From positions 62,001-126,000 of the forward strand of contig JBFWXS010000001.1 of NCBI GenBank assembly GCA_050187175.1: a DNA stretch of 64,000 nt, in the 5' to 3' direction. Numbering within the stretch: the stretch's first letter is position 1; the number at the start of each line of letters is the position of its first letter. The translations under genes and the position numbers were made by a program. This stretch comes from Zeimonas sp050187175. GTDB taxonomy: Bacteria; Pseudomonadota; Gammaproteobacteria; Burkholderiales; Burkholderiaceae_E. Positions 17,481-26,534 of this stretch are shown here, in pieces. The notes below the pieces were generated by a model that saw only the letters and a list, made by a program, of their open reading frames with translations, made no database searches and was not told the DNA's origin.

Positions 17481-17590
17481 ATTCGGTGGTCGGCGGCCAG
17501 CGCCCAGCGACCCGCGGCCGGCAGCCGGCGGCCGCCGGCCAATTGACGCGCCGCCATGGTTTTACGGATGAGCTGGCATGATCTCGCCCC

Positions 17591-18823
17591 ATGCCCCGCC
17601 GTTTGCGTCCGCCTCTGCTGCATCGACTGCACCGCCGTCTCGCCTTGATCGGGGCCCTGGCCTCGCTCGCCGCGCTGTCGGCGTCGGCCTCGCTGGTGGC
17701 CGGGCCGGCCGGCATCGCCGATGACGATGCACCGCCGCGGCCGCGGCTGGAATACCTGGGCCAGCAGATCGTGCCGGCCGGCACGCCGGCTCTGGGCACG
17801 CGCTTCGGAGGCATCTCGGGCCTCGACTATGACGCGGCGAGCGGACACTATTGGGCAATCAGCGACGACCGCGGCCGCTACGCGCCGGCCCGCGCATACC
17901 GGCTGTCGCTCGACCTGCAGCGCTTCACGCGGTCGAACGAGGCCGGCTCCGACGGCGTCGCCATCGACCGCGTCGTCACACTGCGCCGATCCGACGGCTC
18001 CCCGTTCCCCGACGGCACGCCCGACGCCGAAGCGATCCGCGTCACACCGGAAGGGCGATTGATCTGGGCCAGCGAAGGATCGCGCGGCTTGTTCGGGCAC
18101 GACAATCCGATGCTCGTCGAGATGCGCAGCGACGGGCGTCTCGTGCGTTCGTTCCGGCTGCCCGAACACTATCTGCCGGCGCCGCAGCGCGGCGTTCGCG
18201 ACAACCGCGGCTTCGAGAGCCTGACGCTGACGCCTTCGGGCGCCACTGTCTGGGTCGCCACCGAGAACGCGCTGCTGCAGGACGGACCCGCCGCCACCGT
18301 TTCGGCCGGCAGCGACAGCCGCCTGCTGTCGTTCGATCGTCGCAGTGGCCGTGCCGGCCGCGAATACGTCTATCGCATCGACCCGGTGATGGCCGAACCG
18401 CTGCTGCCTGGGCTGCCGGCTATAACCGGGCTGGTCGACATTCTGGCACTCGACGACCAGCGCTTCCTCATGCTCGAGCGTTCATTCTCGGTAGGCCCGG
18501 GCTGGAAGGCGCGCGTGTATCTGGCCAGTACCGAGGCAGCCACCGATGTGTCGCGGCGGCCGTCGATCGCCGGCGACGCCGACGTGCGGCCGATGGCCAA
18601 GACGCTGCTGCTGGAGCTGAGCAGCGTGCGCAATGCCGACGGTTCGCGGCTGGCCGTGGACAACATCGAGGCGCTGACGCTGGGACCGCCTGTCGACGGC
18701 ACACCGACGCTGATCCTCGTGTCGGACGACAACTTCAGCAGCTTCCAGTTCACGCAGTTCATCGCGTTCAAACTGCACGGACTCGATGAGGTCATCGGGG
18801 CCAGGCCGCCGCGCGGCCGATAG
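17591..18823 (+). CDS. Secreted esterase-like/phytase-like beta-propeller protein
   Basis: 410 residues of the esterase-like-activity-of-phytase family (PF13449 type). An Arg-rich N-terminus and hydrophobic stretch (LALIGALASLAALSASASLV) make a signal peptide. The family signature runs from about residue 55: YLGQQIVPAG, GTRFGGISGLDYD, YWAISDDRG, PDAEAIRV, NRGFESLTLTPSG, FLMLERSFSVGPG, VDNIEALTLGP, LILVSDDNFS. Members are periplasmic or extracellular; phosphatase or esterase activity has been proposed for some. The gene is followed 42 bp later by an alpha/beta hydrolase, probably cotranscribed. Confidence 0.88.
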   Translation: MPRRLRPPLLHRLHRRLALIGALASLAALSASASLVAGPAGIADDDAPPRPRLEYLGQQIVPAGTPALGTRFGGISGLDYDAASGHYWAISDDRGRYAPARAYRLSLDLQRFTRSNEAGSDGVAIDRVVTLRRSDGSPFPDGTPDAEAIRVTPEGRLIWASEGSRGLFGHDNPMLVEMRSDGRLVRSFRLPEHYLPAPQRGVRDNRGFESLTLTPSGATVWVATENALLQDGPAATVSAGSDSRLLSFDRRSGRAGREYVYRIDPVMAEPLLPGLPAITGLVDILALDDQRFLMLERSFSVGPGWKARVYLASTEAATDVSRRPSIAGDADVRPMAKTLLLELSSVRNADGSRLAVDNIEALTLGPPVDGTPTLILVSDDNFSSFQFTQFIAFKLHGLDEVIGARPPRGR

Positions 18824-18865
18824 AATCGGGTGCTCGCGCCAAGGAGACCACCAAGGAACCCCCGC

Positions 18866-19666
18866 ATGCCCAGCGCCCCGATCAGCACGGCAGTTCCCGC
18901 CTGCGTCGAAGCCGGCGGCGGCGATACCGCGGTGCTGCTGCTGCACGGCGTCAGCGGCGGCAGCGCCGTCTGGCCGCCGCAGATGCAGGCGCTGGCCGAA
19001 GCGGGTTATCGCGCCGTCGCATGGGACATGCCTGGATACGGCAACAGCGCGCCCGTGGCGCCGTACACGATGGCGGCGCTGGCCGATGCCCTGCTGGCGC
19101 TGATCCACCATCTGCAGGCGGCGCGCACGGTCCTGGTGGGTCATTCGATGGGCGGCATGGTCGTGCAGGAGGCGCTGGCCCGCGCGCCGCGCTGCGCGCA
19201 GGCGGTCGTGCTGGTCGGCACCAGTCCGGCGTTCGGCAAGCCGGACGGCGACTGGCAGCAGCGGTTCATCAGCGAACGGCTCGCGCCGCTCGCGGCCGGC
19301 AAGTCGATGGCCGATCTCGCCGAGCAGCTGGTGCCGGCGATGACGACGGCGGCCGCGGATCCCGCCGGCATCGCGCGGGCCAAGGCGGTCAATGCCGCCG
19401 TGCCGGCCGCCACTTACGAGGCGGCGCTGCGCGCGCTGGCGGGCTTCGACAGGCGTGCCGCGCTGGCCGATCTCGACGTACCGACGCTGTGCCTGGTCGG
19501 CGAGTTCGACACGGTCGCGCCGCCGTCGGTGATGCGCGGCATGGTCGAACGTATCCGCGGCGCGCGCTTCGAGCAGATTCCGGATGTCGGACATCTGGCG
19601 CCGATGGAGGCGCCCGCGGCGTTCAATGCGTCGCTGCTGGGGTTTCTTCGCGAGACGCTCGCGTAG
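18866..19666 (+). CDS. Alpha/beta hydrolase
   Basis: 266 residues from the ATG at 18866 (AAGGAA upstream). The fold is complete: oxyanion region LLLHGVSGGSAVW, nucleophile elbow VGHSMGGMV (Ser), acid region CLVGEFDTVAPP (Asp), and terminal PDVGHLAPMEAP (His). The family includes enol-lactone hydrolases, haloperoxidase-like enzymes and C-C hydrolases; the substrate cannot be set from sequence. It is convergent with the RHS gene, whose stop is 66 bp away. Confidence 0.9.
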   Translation: MPSAPISTAVPACVEAGGGDTAVLLLHGVSGGSAVWPPQMQALAEAGYRAVAWDMPGYGNSAPVAPYTMAALADALLALIHHLQAARTVLVGHSMGGMVVQEALARAPRCAQAVVLVGTSPAFGKPDGDWQQRFISERLAPLAAGKSMADLAEQLVPAMTTAAADPAGIARAKAVNAAVPAATYEAALRALAGFDRRAALADLDVPTLCLVGEFDTVAPPSVMRGMVERIRGARFEQIPDVGHLAPMEAPAAFNASLLGFLRETLA

Positions 19667-19732
19667 CAGCGACACGATCTCATTGGTCGGCGCCGCGATG
19701 TCATCGGTCGGTGTTGCCGGACGAGGCGAAGA

Positions 19733-22700
19733 TCAGTAGCCGATCGTGATCCCATAGTTCGTCTTCAGCCATTCCGCATAGCGCTTCACGTCGACGGTGC
19801 CGACCAGCGACACCGTACCGCTGTTGTCCATCTGCCTTGGCCGGATCGGGATGATGAAGCGATGCGTGTCGGCAGGCTTCATGCCCGGCACGTCGGCATG
19901 GCGTTGCGACATGCTGGAGACGATCCGGCCGCTGGCATCGCGGCGCAGGTAGTCGCGATCGCCGAAGCCGTCGTCGTTGCGATCGTGCACGAGCGCCTGC
20001 TCGACGGTGCTCAGCCGGGGGCTCAGCGCCTTCATCGGCAGACCCATGGTCCTCGCCATCTCGACCATCCAGACCAGGGCCACGTCAGACAGATCGCCGT
20101 CCGATTCGCCGCCCCCGACATCGGAATGGCCGCCGATGAAGCCGCGTTCGATCACGTAGGCATCGCCGCCCAGCGCGGACTCGACCGGGAACTGGCTGCG
20201 GCGCTCGTTCAGCGCGACGGCATGGAAGGTGGCACGCACGGCGGACGGAATCGCCAGCTGCCAGCGTCGCGGTGAGTAGCGGTTGTATCCGAACTTCGCC
20301 ACCGTATCCCACAGACCAAGGAAGCGCAGATCCAGGCAGACGCCCGTCGATCCGTAGCCGCTTTGCTGGACGCGCGCAGCGACGCGATTGACGAAATCGC
20401 GCGCCATCGCCGCGCCGCGCGAGAAGCCGACCACGTCCAGCGGCACCTGCTGCCCGCGCCAGCGTTCGTCGAGGAATCGGTCGAGCGTATCCAGCATGTA
20501 GTCGACGCGCTGCGCGGCGGTGTTCGCATTGATCGCGTCCAGCAGATTGGTGCGGATGCCGCTGCCCGGGTCGTCGAGGCCGACGCCGGTCATGTACCAT
20601 TTGTTCGGATCCTCGTAGTGCTCGAAGAACTTCCAGACGTTCGACTGTTCGTACGGGCCCTGCGGCGTGCTGCCGTTCTTCGTGCCGTCGAAGGCGAACA
20701 GCAGCAGGCCGAGCGGATCTCCGGCCAGCATCGGGTTGCCGTCGGCGTAGCCGTAGGGATCGAAGCCTGCCGCCAGACCCAAGGGGTCGGGCTCCAGATA
20801 TCGGCCCGCCGAAGGGTCGTAGCTGCGCTGATAGTTGTCATGCAGGCCGGTCTCGGCGTCGAAGTACTGGCCGGCGAAACGCAGCGGCTGGCGCAGCGGA
20901 CCCGCGACGACGGCGGCGCCGTAGGCGTCGTAGTCGGCGCGCCATACGAGGCGGCCCGCTGCATCGGTGGCAGCCACCGGCGTACCCAGATGATCGTGAT
21001 GCAGCCACGCGATAGCCGGTGCTCGCACGCCGGTCTCGTCGACATCGACGATTGCGACGACCAGGCCGTTCCAGCGCAGATAGTGACGGATCAGCCGGCC
21101 TTGCGCGTCGGTCTCGGCCTCCAGCGCCTGCTCGCGATAGAGGAAGCCGGCGACGCGATCGCCGGCGTCGCGCGACACCCGCTCGCCTAGCGCGTTATAG
21201 CCGTATCGAATCGTACGGCCGTCGGCGCCGCGGACGCCGACGATCCGCTGCTGCGGGCCGTACTCAAGGCGCCAGTCGCCATGGCGCAGCGGCAGACCCG
21301 CGGCATTGCGCGATCCGGCGGCGGCCTTCCAGTCGGAACCCGCGCGCGTGCGGGCGGCGAACCGCGCACCGGTGGCCACGTACGCGAAGTACTCGACATG
21401 GCGAAGACCGCTAGGCGCGGCGTTCGCCGGATCGTTCAGGACAAGTCCGGGCGCGGCACTCGATACCCCGGCGGCGTGACGCTCGCGGATGATCAGCCGG
21501 CCGAAGCCATCGAAGCCATAGCGGTCTTCGCCGTGTTCGTGCGCCACCGCGACCGGCAGGCCGCTGCGGTGCCAGTCGAAGCGGCGGAAGGACAGCGGCG
21601 TATCGCGGCCGCGCACGCGCGCGGCATGGCTCCAGCGCAGCTCGCGGGGTCTTCCCGAGGCATCGTCGACACGTTCCAACCGGATGCCGTTGCCGTAGCG
21701 CAGCTCGATCGGATGCACGGCGCCGGGCCGATAGTCGGCGCCGGCCACGATCCACGTCGGCATCCTTGCTCCTGGCGCGGCCCAGCCGAAGCGCCGTCCG
21801 CGGCCATTGGCGTCGTACTCGTGCAGCAGCCGCGAACCGTCGGACAGCCATTGCTCGGCGAGCCGGCCATGAGTGTCGTAGAGGAAACGTTGCCTATGCT
21901 CACGGCCGGCCGCGACGCGCACCAGTTCGACTAGCCGGCCATGCACATCGTGCCGCACAGCGGCCTGCTGTGCCGGATGATCGATGCCGACGAGCCGCGC
22001 GCCTTGATAGCGCAGCCGCGTCTCGATGCGTTCACCGGCCAGCGACTGTTCGCGGCGCGTCAGGCGGTCGGCGGCATCGTAGCCGCGGCGGTCTATCGTG
22101 CCGTCGGCATGTTCGATCTGCCGCAGCCGGCCCAGCGCGTCGAAGCGGTAGCGCCGCAGGCCCGGGCCGGAGGCGTAGTCGAACACGAGACGCCCGAGAT
22201 CGTCATGCAGCCGTTCGCTGCGGCCGCCGCCGACATCAGCCACCGATACGCGACCGTGGCTGCCGTATACCAGCGCGACCGGCAGGGCAGCGGGGACATG
22301 CACGGCGTCGGCCAGCGAGTCGCCGATGAAGCGGCGCCAGCCATGACTGGAGCTCAGCAGCAGACCGGCGCCGCCAAGCTCGAACGACCAGCGCTCGCCG
22401 CTCGGCCATTCGACGCGGAGCGGGCGACCGAGCGCGTCGTAGGCTATGCGGATCGTGCCGCCGGCCAGCGACGCCGCGGCGAGCCGCCAATGTCTGTCGT
22501 AGTCGCGTTCGCGGCGCACACCGTCGGGCAGCCGTTCCGCGCGGACCCGGCCCAGTGCGTCACGCTCGATGTCATGACTCAGCATGCCGCCGTGCTCGAT
22601 GCGGATCAAGCGGCGCCGATCGTCGTAGTGAAAGCTCGTACGAATCGACGTACCGTCGGTGTCCAGCCGTTCGATCGCAGCCAGCTTGCCGCGCGCAATG

Positions 22701-24583
22701 CCGTCGGTGTGATAGTCGAAGCGCAGCGATGCGAAGACGGGATCGGGCGTCGCCGCGGAAGCAGCGTCGCCGTACGCGGCGGGCGCGAAGCCATCGAGCG
22801 TCAGCGCGTCGAGCCGGCCATCGGAACGGCGCCGGAGCGCGATCGTCATCGTCCGACCGCGCACCACGCTGCTGCGCTCTATTCTCGACGGTGGCGCGAA
22901 CGGATCGGCGTCATCCGGATAGAACAGCCGTTCATGCCAGACCGAACGCCCGCGGTCGTCGACGATGCGCCGCTCGACGATGCGCCCGGCCCGGTCATGT
23001 CGCAGCCGTTGCCGGCCGACCGAGACGATGCCGTCTGCATTCCGCTCGATGCGCCAGCCGGTTGGCGGACATGTCGCGCATGCTTCGCCCTCGGCGTCGA
23101 CCAGCCGGGGCAGATGCCTGCGCATCGCGTCGGTCCATCGATAGCGGGCGCGCCCCGCGGTCGAAGCGACCTCGGTGCTGCCGAGGGCGCCTTCGCGCAA
23201 GGGCAGGCGATAGACGAAACGCAGCGCCTCGCTGTCCGGACGGCCGAGCGCAAGCGTCGACGCCACGCGCTGCAGCTCGTCGTATTCGTAGCGGCTGCGG
23301 CGGCCGGACGCATCGGTGACGCCGGTCAGCAGCTGGAACGCGCGCGCGTCGTCGTAGTGATAGCGCAGCTGCCGGCCATCGGGATAGCGCACACGGATCA
23401 GCTGGCCATGATCGTCATAGTCGTAGTGGATGCGCAGACCGTCGGGCAGGCGCAGCGCCGACATGCGCGGACCTTCGTATTCGAGCGCGAGCTGCCGGCC
23501 GGACGTGTCGTCGATCGATGCGAGCCGGCCAGCGTCGTCGTAGCGCAGCCGCAGCGCATCGAGGTCAGTGGACGTCACCGAGATGAGCCGTCCCCCGGCA
23601 TCGAAGCCGAGCCTGCGGCCGCCGGGCCAGTGCCAGCTGAAAGTCTCGGCGGCGGCGTTCGAGGTCACGGTGCCGCCGTTCAAGGACTCGTCGCCGCTGT
23701 TCAGCGCCAGGACCTTCCCATCAGCCGCGTCACCGCTGCCGAACACGGCGTGCGGAGCGTGCGCCGCGCCGGCAGGCGGCACGGACTGTGGGGCGGAGCG
23801 CGCATCCGTTCGCACACGGCCGCGCGACGAAGCGCCGCGCAGCGGACCGAAAACGATGCGGCGGCCGTCGCCCTGGATGATCTGGAGCTCGACGCGTCCG
23901 TCGCGTTCGAGCCGCGCCAGGCGCGTATCGAAGCCGTGGCTCCAGCCTCGGCCGAGCGAGAGCGCGAACGCGCTGCGGCTGTTGTAGTGGCGGCTGAACA
24001 GCAGGCGCAGCGGCTCGTCGTCGGCCGCGGCGAACGCAGTGGTCGGCAGCGCCGCGGCGCCCAGCCCCGCAGCCGCCGCGGCGTGCGGACCGGGCAGACC
24101 GGCTTCGGTGGCGGGCGCATCGACGTCGGGCAGCAGCACGTCGATCTGGCGCAGGTACTTGTTGCCGGTGACTATGTCGACCGGATTGCCGGCCTGCCGC
24201 AGCGCGTCGCCGACCGGCAGACTGGCCGGCTCGCCGCTGCCGGCCGCCATGCGGCAGACGGGCGCTGCGGGCGGCTGACCGCCGGCCAGCGCGTCGACGA
24301 AGGCTTCGCCGCCGCTGCCGGCCGCGCCGGGGCCGATGGCGCCGCCCGGCGGCAGCGGTTGCTGCGCGGGGCCGGGTGCGCCGCCGGCGGGGGAACACAT
24401 CGCCGCGCCGAAGCTGACCGATGAGGTCGCGAGCACGGCGAGCGACAGGACGATCGGCAGCACAAGCGGCAGCACGAGCGACCGTGCGAACGTTCGCAAG
24501 ACTGCCCCTGGCACAAGCGCCGGGACGCGGGAACGGAAGGCACGGCGTTTGCCGATCTGCAGCAGTGGCGAGCTTGGGTTCAT
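19733..24583 (-). CDS. RHS-repeat polymorphic toxin with C-terminal DUF2235 (Tle1-like) lipase domain
   Basis: 1616 residues. A long hydrophobic segment at about 35-60 (SLVLPLVLPIVLSLAVLA) looks like a signal peptide or anchor; no PAAR or VgrG domain precedes it. A DUF6531-like module follows (NPVDIVTGNKYLRQIDVLLP, FSRHYNSRSAFALSLGRGWS). Dozens of YD/RHS repeats (RYDDAGRLASIDD, YEYDELQRV) end in the hyperconserved core terminus (YDAETGLHDNYQRSYDPS in slightly varied form; EPDPLGLAAG; DPLGL). The last 323 residues (nt 19733-20704) are a DUF2235 alpha/beta hydrolase: FAFDGTKNG, nucleophile elbow VGFSRGAAMAR, Asp in LGLWDTVAKFG, His in GGHSDVGGGE. It is a likely contact-dependent phospholipase effector. 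No gene follows on its strand, so the usual immunity gene is absent. Confidence 0.92.
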   Translation of the reverse strand: MNPSSPLLQIGKRRAFRSRVPALVPGAVLRTFARSLVLPLVLPIVLSLAVLATSSVSFGAAMCSPAGGAPGPAQQPLPPGGAIGPGAAGSGGEAFVDALAGGQPPAAPVCRMAAGSGEPASLPVGDALRQAGNPVDIVTGNKYLRQIDVLLPDVDAPATEAGLPGPHAAAAAGLGAAALPTTAFAAADDEPLRLLFSRHYNSRSAFALSLGRGWSHGFDTRLARLERDGRVELQIIQGDGRRIVFGPLRGASSRGRVRTDARSAPQSVPPAGAAHAPHAVFGSGDAADGKVLALNSGDESLNGGTVTSNAAAETFSWHWPGGRRLGFDAGGRLISVTSTDLDALRLRYDDAGRLASIDDTSGRQLALEYEGPRMSALRLPDGLRIHYDYDDHGQLIRVRYPDGRQLRYHYDDARAFQLLTGVTDASGRRSRYEYDELQRVASTLALGRPDSEALRFVYRLPLREGALGSTEVASTAGRARYRWTDAMRRHLPRLVDAEGEACATCPPTGWRIERNADGIVSVGRQRLRHDRAGRIVERRIVDDRGRSVWHERLFYPDDADPFAPPSRIERSSVVRGRTMTIALRRRSDGRLDALTLDGFAPAAYGDAASAATPDPVFASLRFDYHTDGIARGKLAAIERLDTDGTSIRTSFHYDDRRRLIRIEHGGMLSHDIERDALGRVRAERLPDGVRRERDYDRHWRLAAASLAGGTIRIAYDALGRPLRVEWPSGERWSFELGGAGLLLSSSHGWRRFIGDSLADAVHVPAALPVALVYGSHGRVSVADVGGGRSERLHDDLGRLVFDYASGPGLRRYRFDALGRLRQIEHADGTIDRRGYDAADRLTRREQSLAGERIETRLRYQGARLVGIDHPAQQAAVRHDVHGRLVELVRVAAGREHRQRFLYDTHGRLAEQWLSDGSRLLHEYDANGRGRRFGWAAPGARMPTWIVAGADYRPGAVHPIELRYGNGIRLERVDDASGRPRELRWSHAARVRGRDTPLSFRRFDWHRSGLPVAVAHEHGEDRYGFDGFGRLIIRERHAAGVSSAAPGLVLNDPANAAPSGLRHVEYFAYVATGARFAARTRAGSDWKAAAGSRNAAGLPLRHGDWRLEYGPQQRIVGVRGADGRTIRYGYNALGERVSRDAGDRVAGFLYREQALEAETDAQGRLIRHYLRWNGLVVAIVDVDETGVRAPAIAWLHHDHLGTPVAATDAAGRLVWRADYDAYGAAVVAGPLRQPLRFAGQYFDAETGLHDNYQRSYDPSAGRYLEPDPLGLAAGFDPYGYADGNPMLAGDPLGLLLFAFDGTKNGSTPQGPYEQSNVWKFFEHYEDPNKWYMTGVGLDDPGSGIRTNLLDAINANTAAQRVDYMLDTLDRFLDERWRGQQVPLDVVGFSRGAAMARDFVNRVAARVQQSGYGSTGVCLDLRFLGLWDTVAKFGYNRYSPRRWQLAIPSAVRATFHAVALNERRSQFPVESALGGDAYVIERGFIGGHSDVGGGESDGDLSDVALVWMVEMARTMGLPMKALSPRLSTVEQALVHDRNDDGFGDRDYLRRDASGRIVSSMSQRHADVPGMKPADTHRFIIPIRPRQMDNSGTVSLVGTVDVKRYAEWLKTNYGITIGY

Positions 24584-24618
24584 GCGGCCACCTTATCGAG
24601 CCGCCCCGGTCGGGACAA

Positions 24619-24674
24619 TTGCTCGCACGGCCTACTTCGGACCTTGCTCGCACGGCCTATCTCGCAGGTCCGAA
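24619..24674. repeat. 16-bp direct repeats nested with a 9-bp inverted repeat
   Basis: TTGCTCGCACGGCCTA occurs at 24619-24634 and again at 24644-24659. TTCGGACCT (24636-24644) and AGGTCCGAA (24666-24674) are perfect inverted arms bracketing the second copy. All of this lies in the divergent region between the RHS gene and the RuBisCO-like gene, so a regulatory role is plausible. Confidence 0.6.
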
Positions 24675-24768
24675 CACCGTTCTCCCCGCATGGCCACGGT
24701 GCGCATCTCGCACGCCGCCGTCTACGGCCATCGCGGCCCATGGCGGCGACGCGCGTTATGCTTCAGCC

Positions 24769-26037
24769 ATGTCCGAACGCCTGCAAGCCGTCTATCGTCT
24801 GCGAGCCCGCGCCGCCGATGTCGATGCGCGCGCGCATCGGCTGGCGGTCGAGCAGTCGATCGAGATGCCGCCCGAGGCGGTCCGCGACGAACGCGTCCGC
24901 GCCGAGGTGATCGGCCGCGTCGACTCGATCGAGCCGGTCGCGGGTCTGGCTGACCGCTTCGAGGCGACGCTGTCGCTCGCCGTCGAAACCGTCGGCGGCG
25001 AAGCCGGCCAGCTGATGAACATGCTGTTCGGCAACTGCTCGCTGCAGGAAGACGTCGAGCTGGTCGACGTGCGGCTGCCGGACTCGCTGCTGCGCGCCCT
25101 GCCCGGGCCGCGCTTCGGCATCGAAGGCTGGCGGGCGGCCGTCGCCGGACAGCGGGCCGAAGCCGCCGGACACAGGGCCGAGGCCCCCGAGCGCCGCGTC
25201 GATGCCCCCGAGCGCCGCGTCGAAGCCCCCGGACGCCGCGCGGAAACCTCCAGCCAGCGCTCGCTGACCTGCACTGCCTTGAAGCCGCAGGGGCTCCCTG
25301 CCGACGCGCTGGCCCGGCTCGCCTACGTCTTCGCGCGCGCCGGCATCGATGTGATCAAGGACGATCATGGCCTGGCCGATCAACGCGCGGCGCCGTTCGC
25401 GGAGCGCGTCGCCGCGGTCCAGCGGGCGGTGGACCGCGCCAACCGCGAGAAGGCCGACAGCGATTCGCCGCTGGCCGGCCATCGCTCGCTGTATGCACCC
25501 AGCCTGAGCGGCGGGCCGGCGCGGCTGGCGGGGCAGCTGCGCCTGCTGCGCGACGAAGGCGTAGGCGCGCTGCTGGCCTGCCCCATGATTCTCGGCGTGC
25601 CGACCTTCGTCGAGCTGGTCCGCGCCGACGCCGGCGTGCCCATCATCGCGCATCCGGCGCTCGCCGGCGCGGCGCGCATCGCGCCGCCGGTGCTGCTGGG
25701 GCGGCTGTTCAGGCTGTTCGGCGCCGACGCGACGATCTTCCCGAACTGGGGCGGCCGCTTCGCGTATTCGCGCGCCGACTGCCTTGCAGTCGCCGAGGCG
25801 GCGCGCGCGCCGCTGGGCGGACACGCGGCAGCGCTGCCGGTGCCGGCCGGCGGCATGAGCGTGGAGCGCGTCGGCGAGATGCTCGACGCGTTCGGGCCGG
25901 ACACGATGCTGCTGATCGGCGCCGACCTGCTCGCCGCGGGCGACGCGATGGCTGAGCGTGCGGCGGCCTTCGTCTCCCGGGTGCATGCGCGCGCCGCGAC
26001 GACGCGGGTTCCCGGCCGTTCCGCCACCGCCTCCTGA
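24769..26037 (+). CDS. RuBisCO-like protein (form IV) with heptapeptide-repeat insertion
   Basis: 422 residues. The N-terminal RuBisCO domain (VYRLRARAADVDARAHRLAV, FGNCSLQEDVELVDVRLP) is followed by the TIM barrel: LTCTALKPQGL (Lys172), IDVIKDDHGLADQ (Lys197, Asp199, with His200 where carboxylating RuBisCO has Glu), YAPSLSGG, IIAHPALAGA, IFPNWGGRFAYS, PVPAGGMSVERV. The KDDH change and the lack of the canonical loop-6 Lys mark it as a non-carboxylating RLP, probably an enolase or isomerase. Between the two domains six 7-residue repeats (124-165) are inserted. A cupin gene follows by 13 bp. RLP-cupin pairs are known from the methylthioribulose-phosphate isomerase / methylsulfurylase shunt of Rhodospirillum rubrum, which is my preferred but unproven model. 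Confidence 0.88.
   Translation: MSERLQAVYRLRARAADVDARAHRLAVEQSIEMPPEAVRDERVRAEVIGRVDSIEPVAGLADRFEATLSLAVETVGGEAGQLMNMLFGNCSLQEDVELVDVRLPDSLLRALPGPRFGIEGWRAAVAGQRAEAAGHRAEAPERRVDAPERRVEAPGRRAETSSQRSLTCTALKPQGLPADALARLAYVFARAGIDVIKDDHGLADQRAAPFAERVAAVQRAVDRANREKADSDSPLAGHRSLYAPSLSGGPARLAGQLRLLRDEGVGALLACPMILGVPTFVELVRADAGVPIIAHPALAGAARIAPPVLLGRLFRLFGADATIFPNWGGRFAYSRADCLAVAEAARAPLGGHAAALPVPAGGMSVERVGEMLDAFGPDTMLLIGADLLAAGDAMAERAAAFVSRVHARAATTRVPGRSATAS
25138..25263 (+). repeat. 21-bp tandem repeat, six copies, in frame in the RuBisCO-like gene
   Basis: Exact 21-base periodicity encodes AVAGQRA, EAAGHRA, EAPERRV, DAPERRV, EAPGRRA, ETSSQRS. The two central copies differ by one or two bases, so the expansion is recent. 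The array sits exactly at the linker between the RuBisCO N-domain and the barrel, where about 35 residues are not expected. Confidence 0.93.
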
Positions 26038-26050
26038 CGACACGGACGCC

Positions 26051-26530
26051 ATGAGCACATCCCAGCCCCCCGCGCCGGCCGATTCGCCGGTGCGCCGTTT
26101 CCAGCCCGGCTTCCACTGGGAGCGCGTCGATACGATGCGCTACAAGGCCGAGGGCAGCGCGCCGTTCCGCGACGTCACGCGCCAGGTACTGTTCCACGAC
26201 GAAGCACTGCATTGCGAATGGCGCTATTTCGAGGTTGCTGCCGGCGGTCATACGACACTGGAGCGGCACGAGCATGCACATGCGGTGATGATTCTGCGCG
26301 GCAGCGGCCGCTGCCTGGTCGGTTCGCGCGTCTACGAGCTCGCCGAACGCGACCTGGTCACCGTGCCGCCGCTGACCTGGCACCAGTTCCGCGCGGCCGC
26401 CGACGCGCCGCTGGGCTTCCTGTGCCTGGTCAACAAGGAACGCGACCGGCCGCAGCTGCCCGACGCCGCGACCTTGTCGCAGCTGCGTGCCGACCCCGCC
26501 ATCGCCGAGTTCATCCGCAGCGGGGACTGA
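26051..26530 (+). CDS. Cupin-domain protein, candidate 1-methylthioxylulose-5-phosphate sulfurylase-like
   Basis: 159 residues, single cupin barrel. Metal-binding motif 1 is GGHTTLERHEHAHAVMIL (His73, His75 and neighbours) and motif 2 is PPLTWHQFRA (His111). A Cys in GRCLVGSRVYEL lies in the barrel between the motifs. It begins 13 bp after the RuBisCO-like gene and ends 4 bp before the enoyl-CoA hydratase gene, so the three form an operon. In R. rubrum the cupin beside an RLP releases methanethiol from a methylthio sugar phosphate; the same role here is inferred from context. Otherwise it is a cupin of unknown function. Confidence 0.8.
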   Translation: MSTSQPPAPADSPVRRFQPGFHWERVDTMRYKAEGSAPFRDVTRQVLFHDEALHCEWRYFEVAAGGHTTLERHEHAHAVMILRGSGRCLVGSRVYELAERDLVTVPPLTWHQFRAAADAPLGFLCLVNKERDRPQLPDAATLSQLRADPAIAEFIRSGD

Positions 26531-26534
26531 GACG

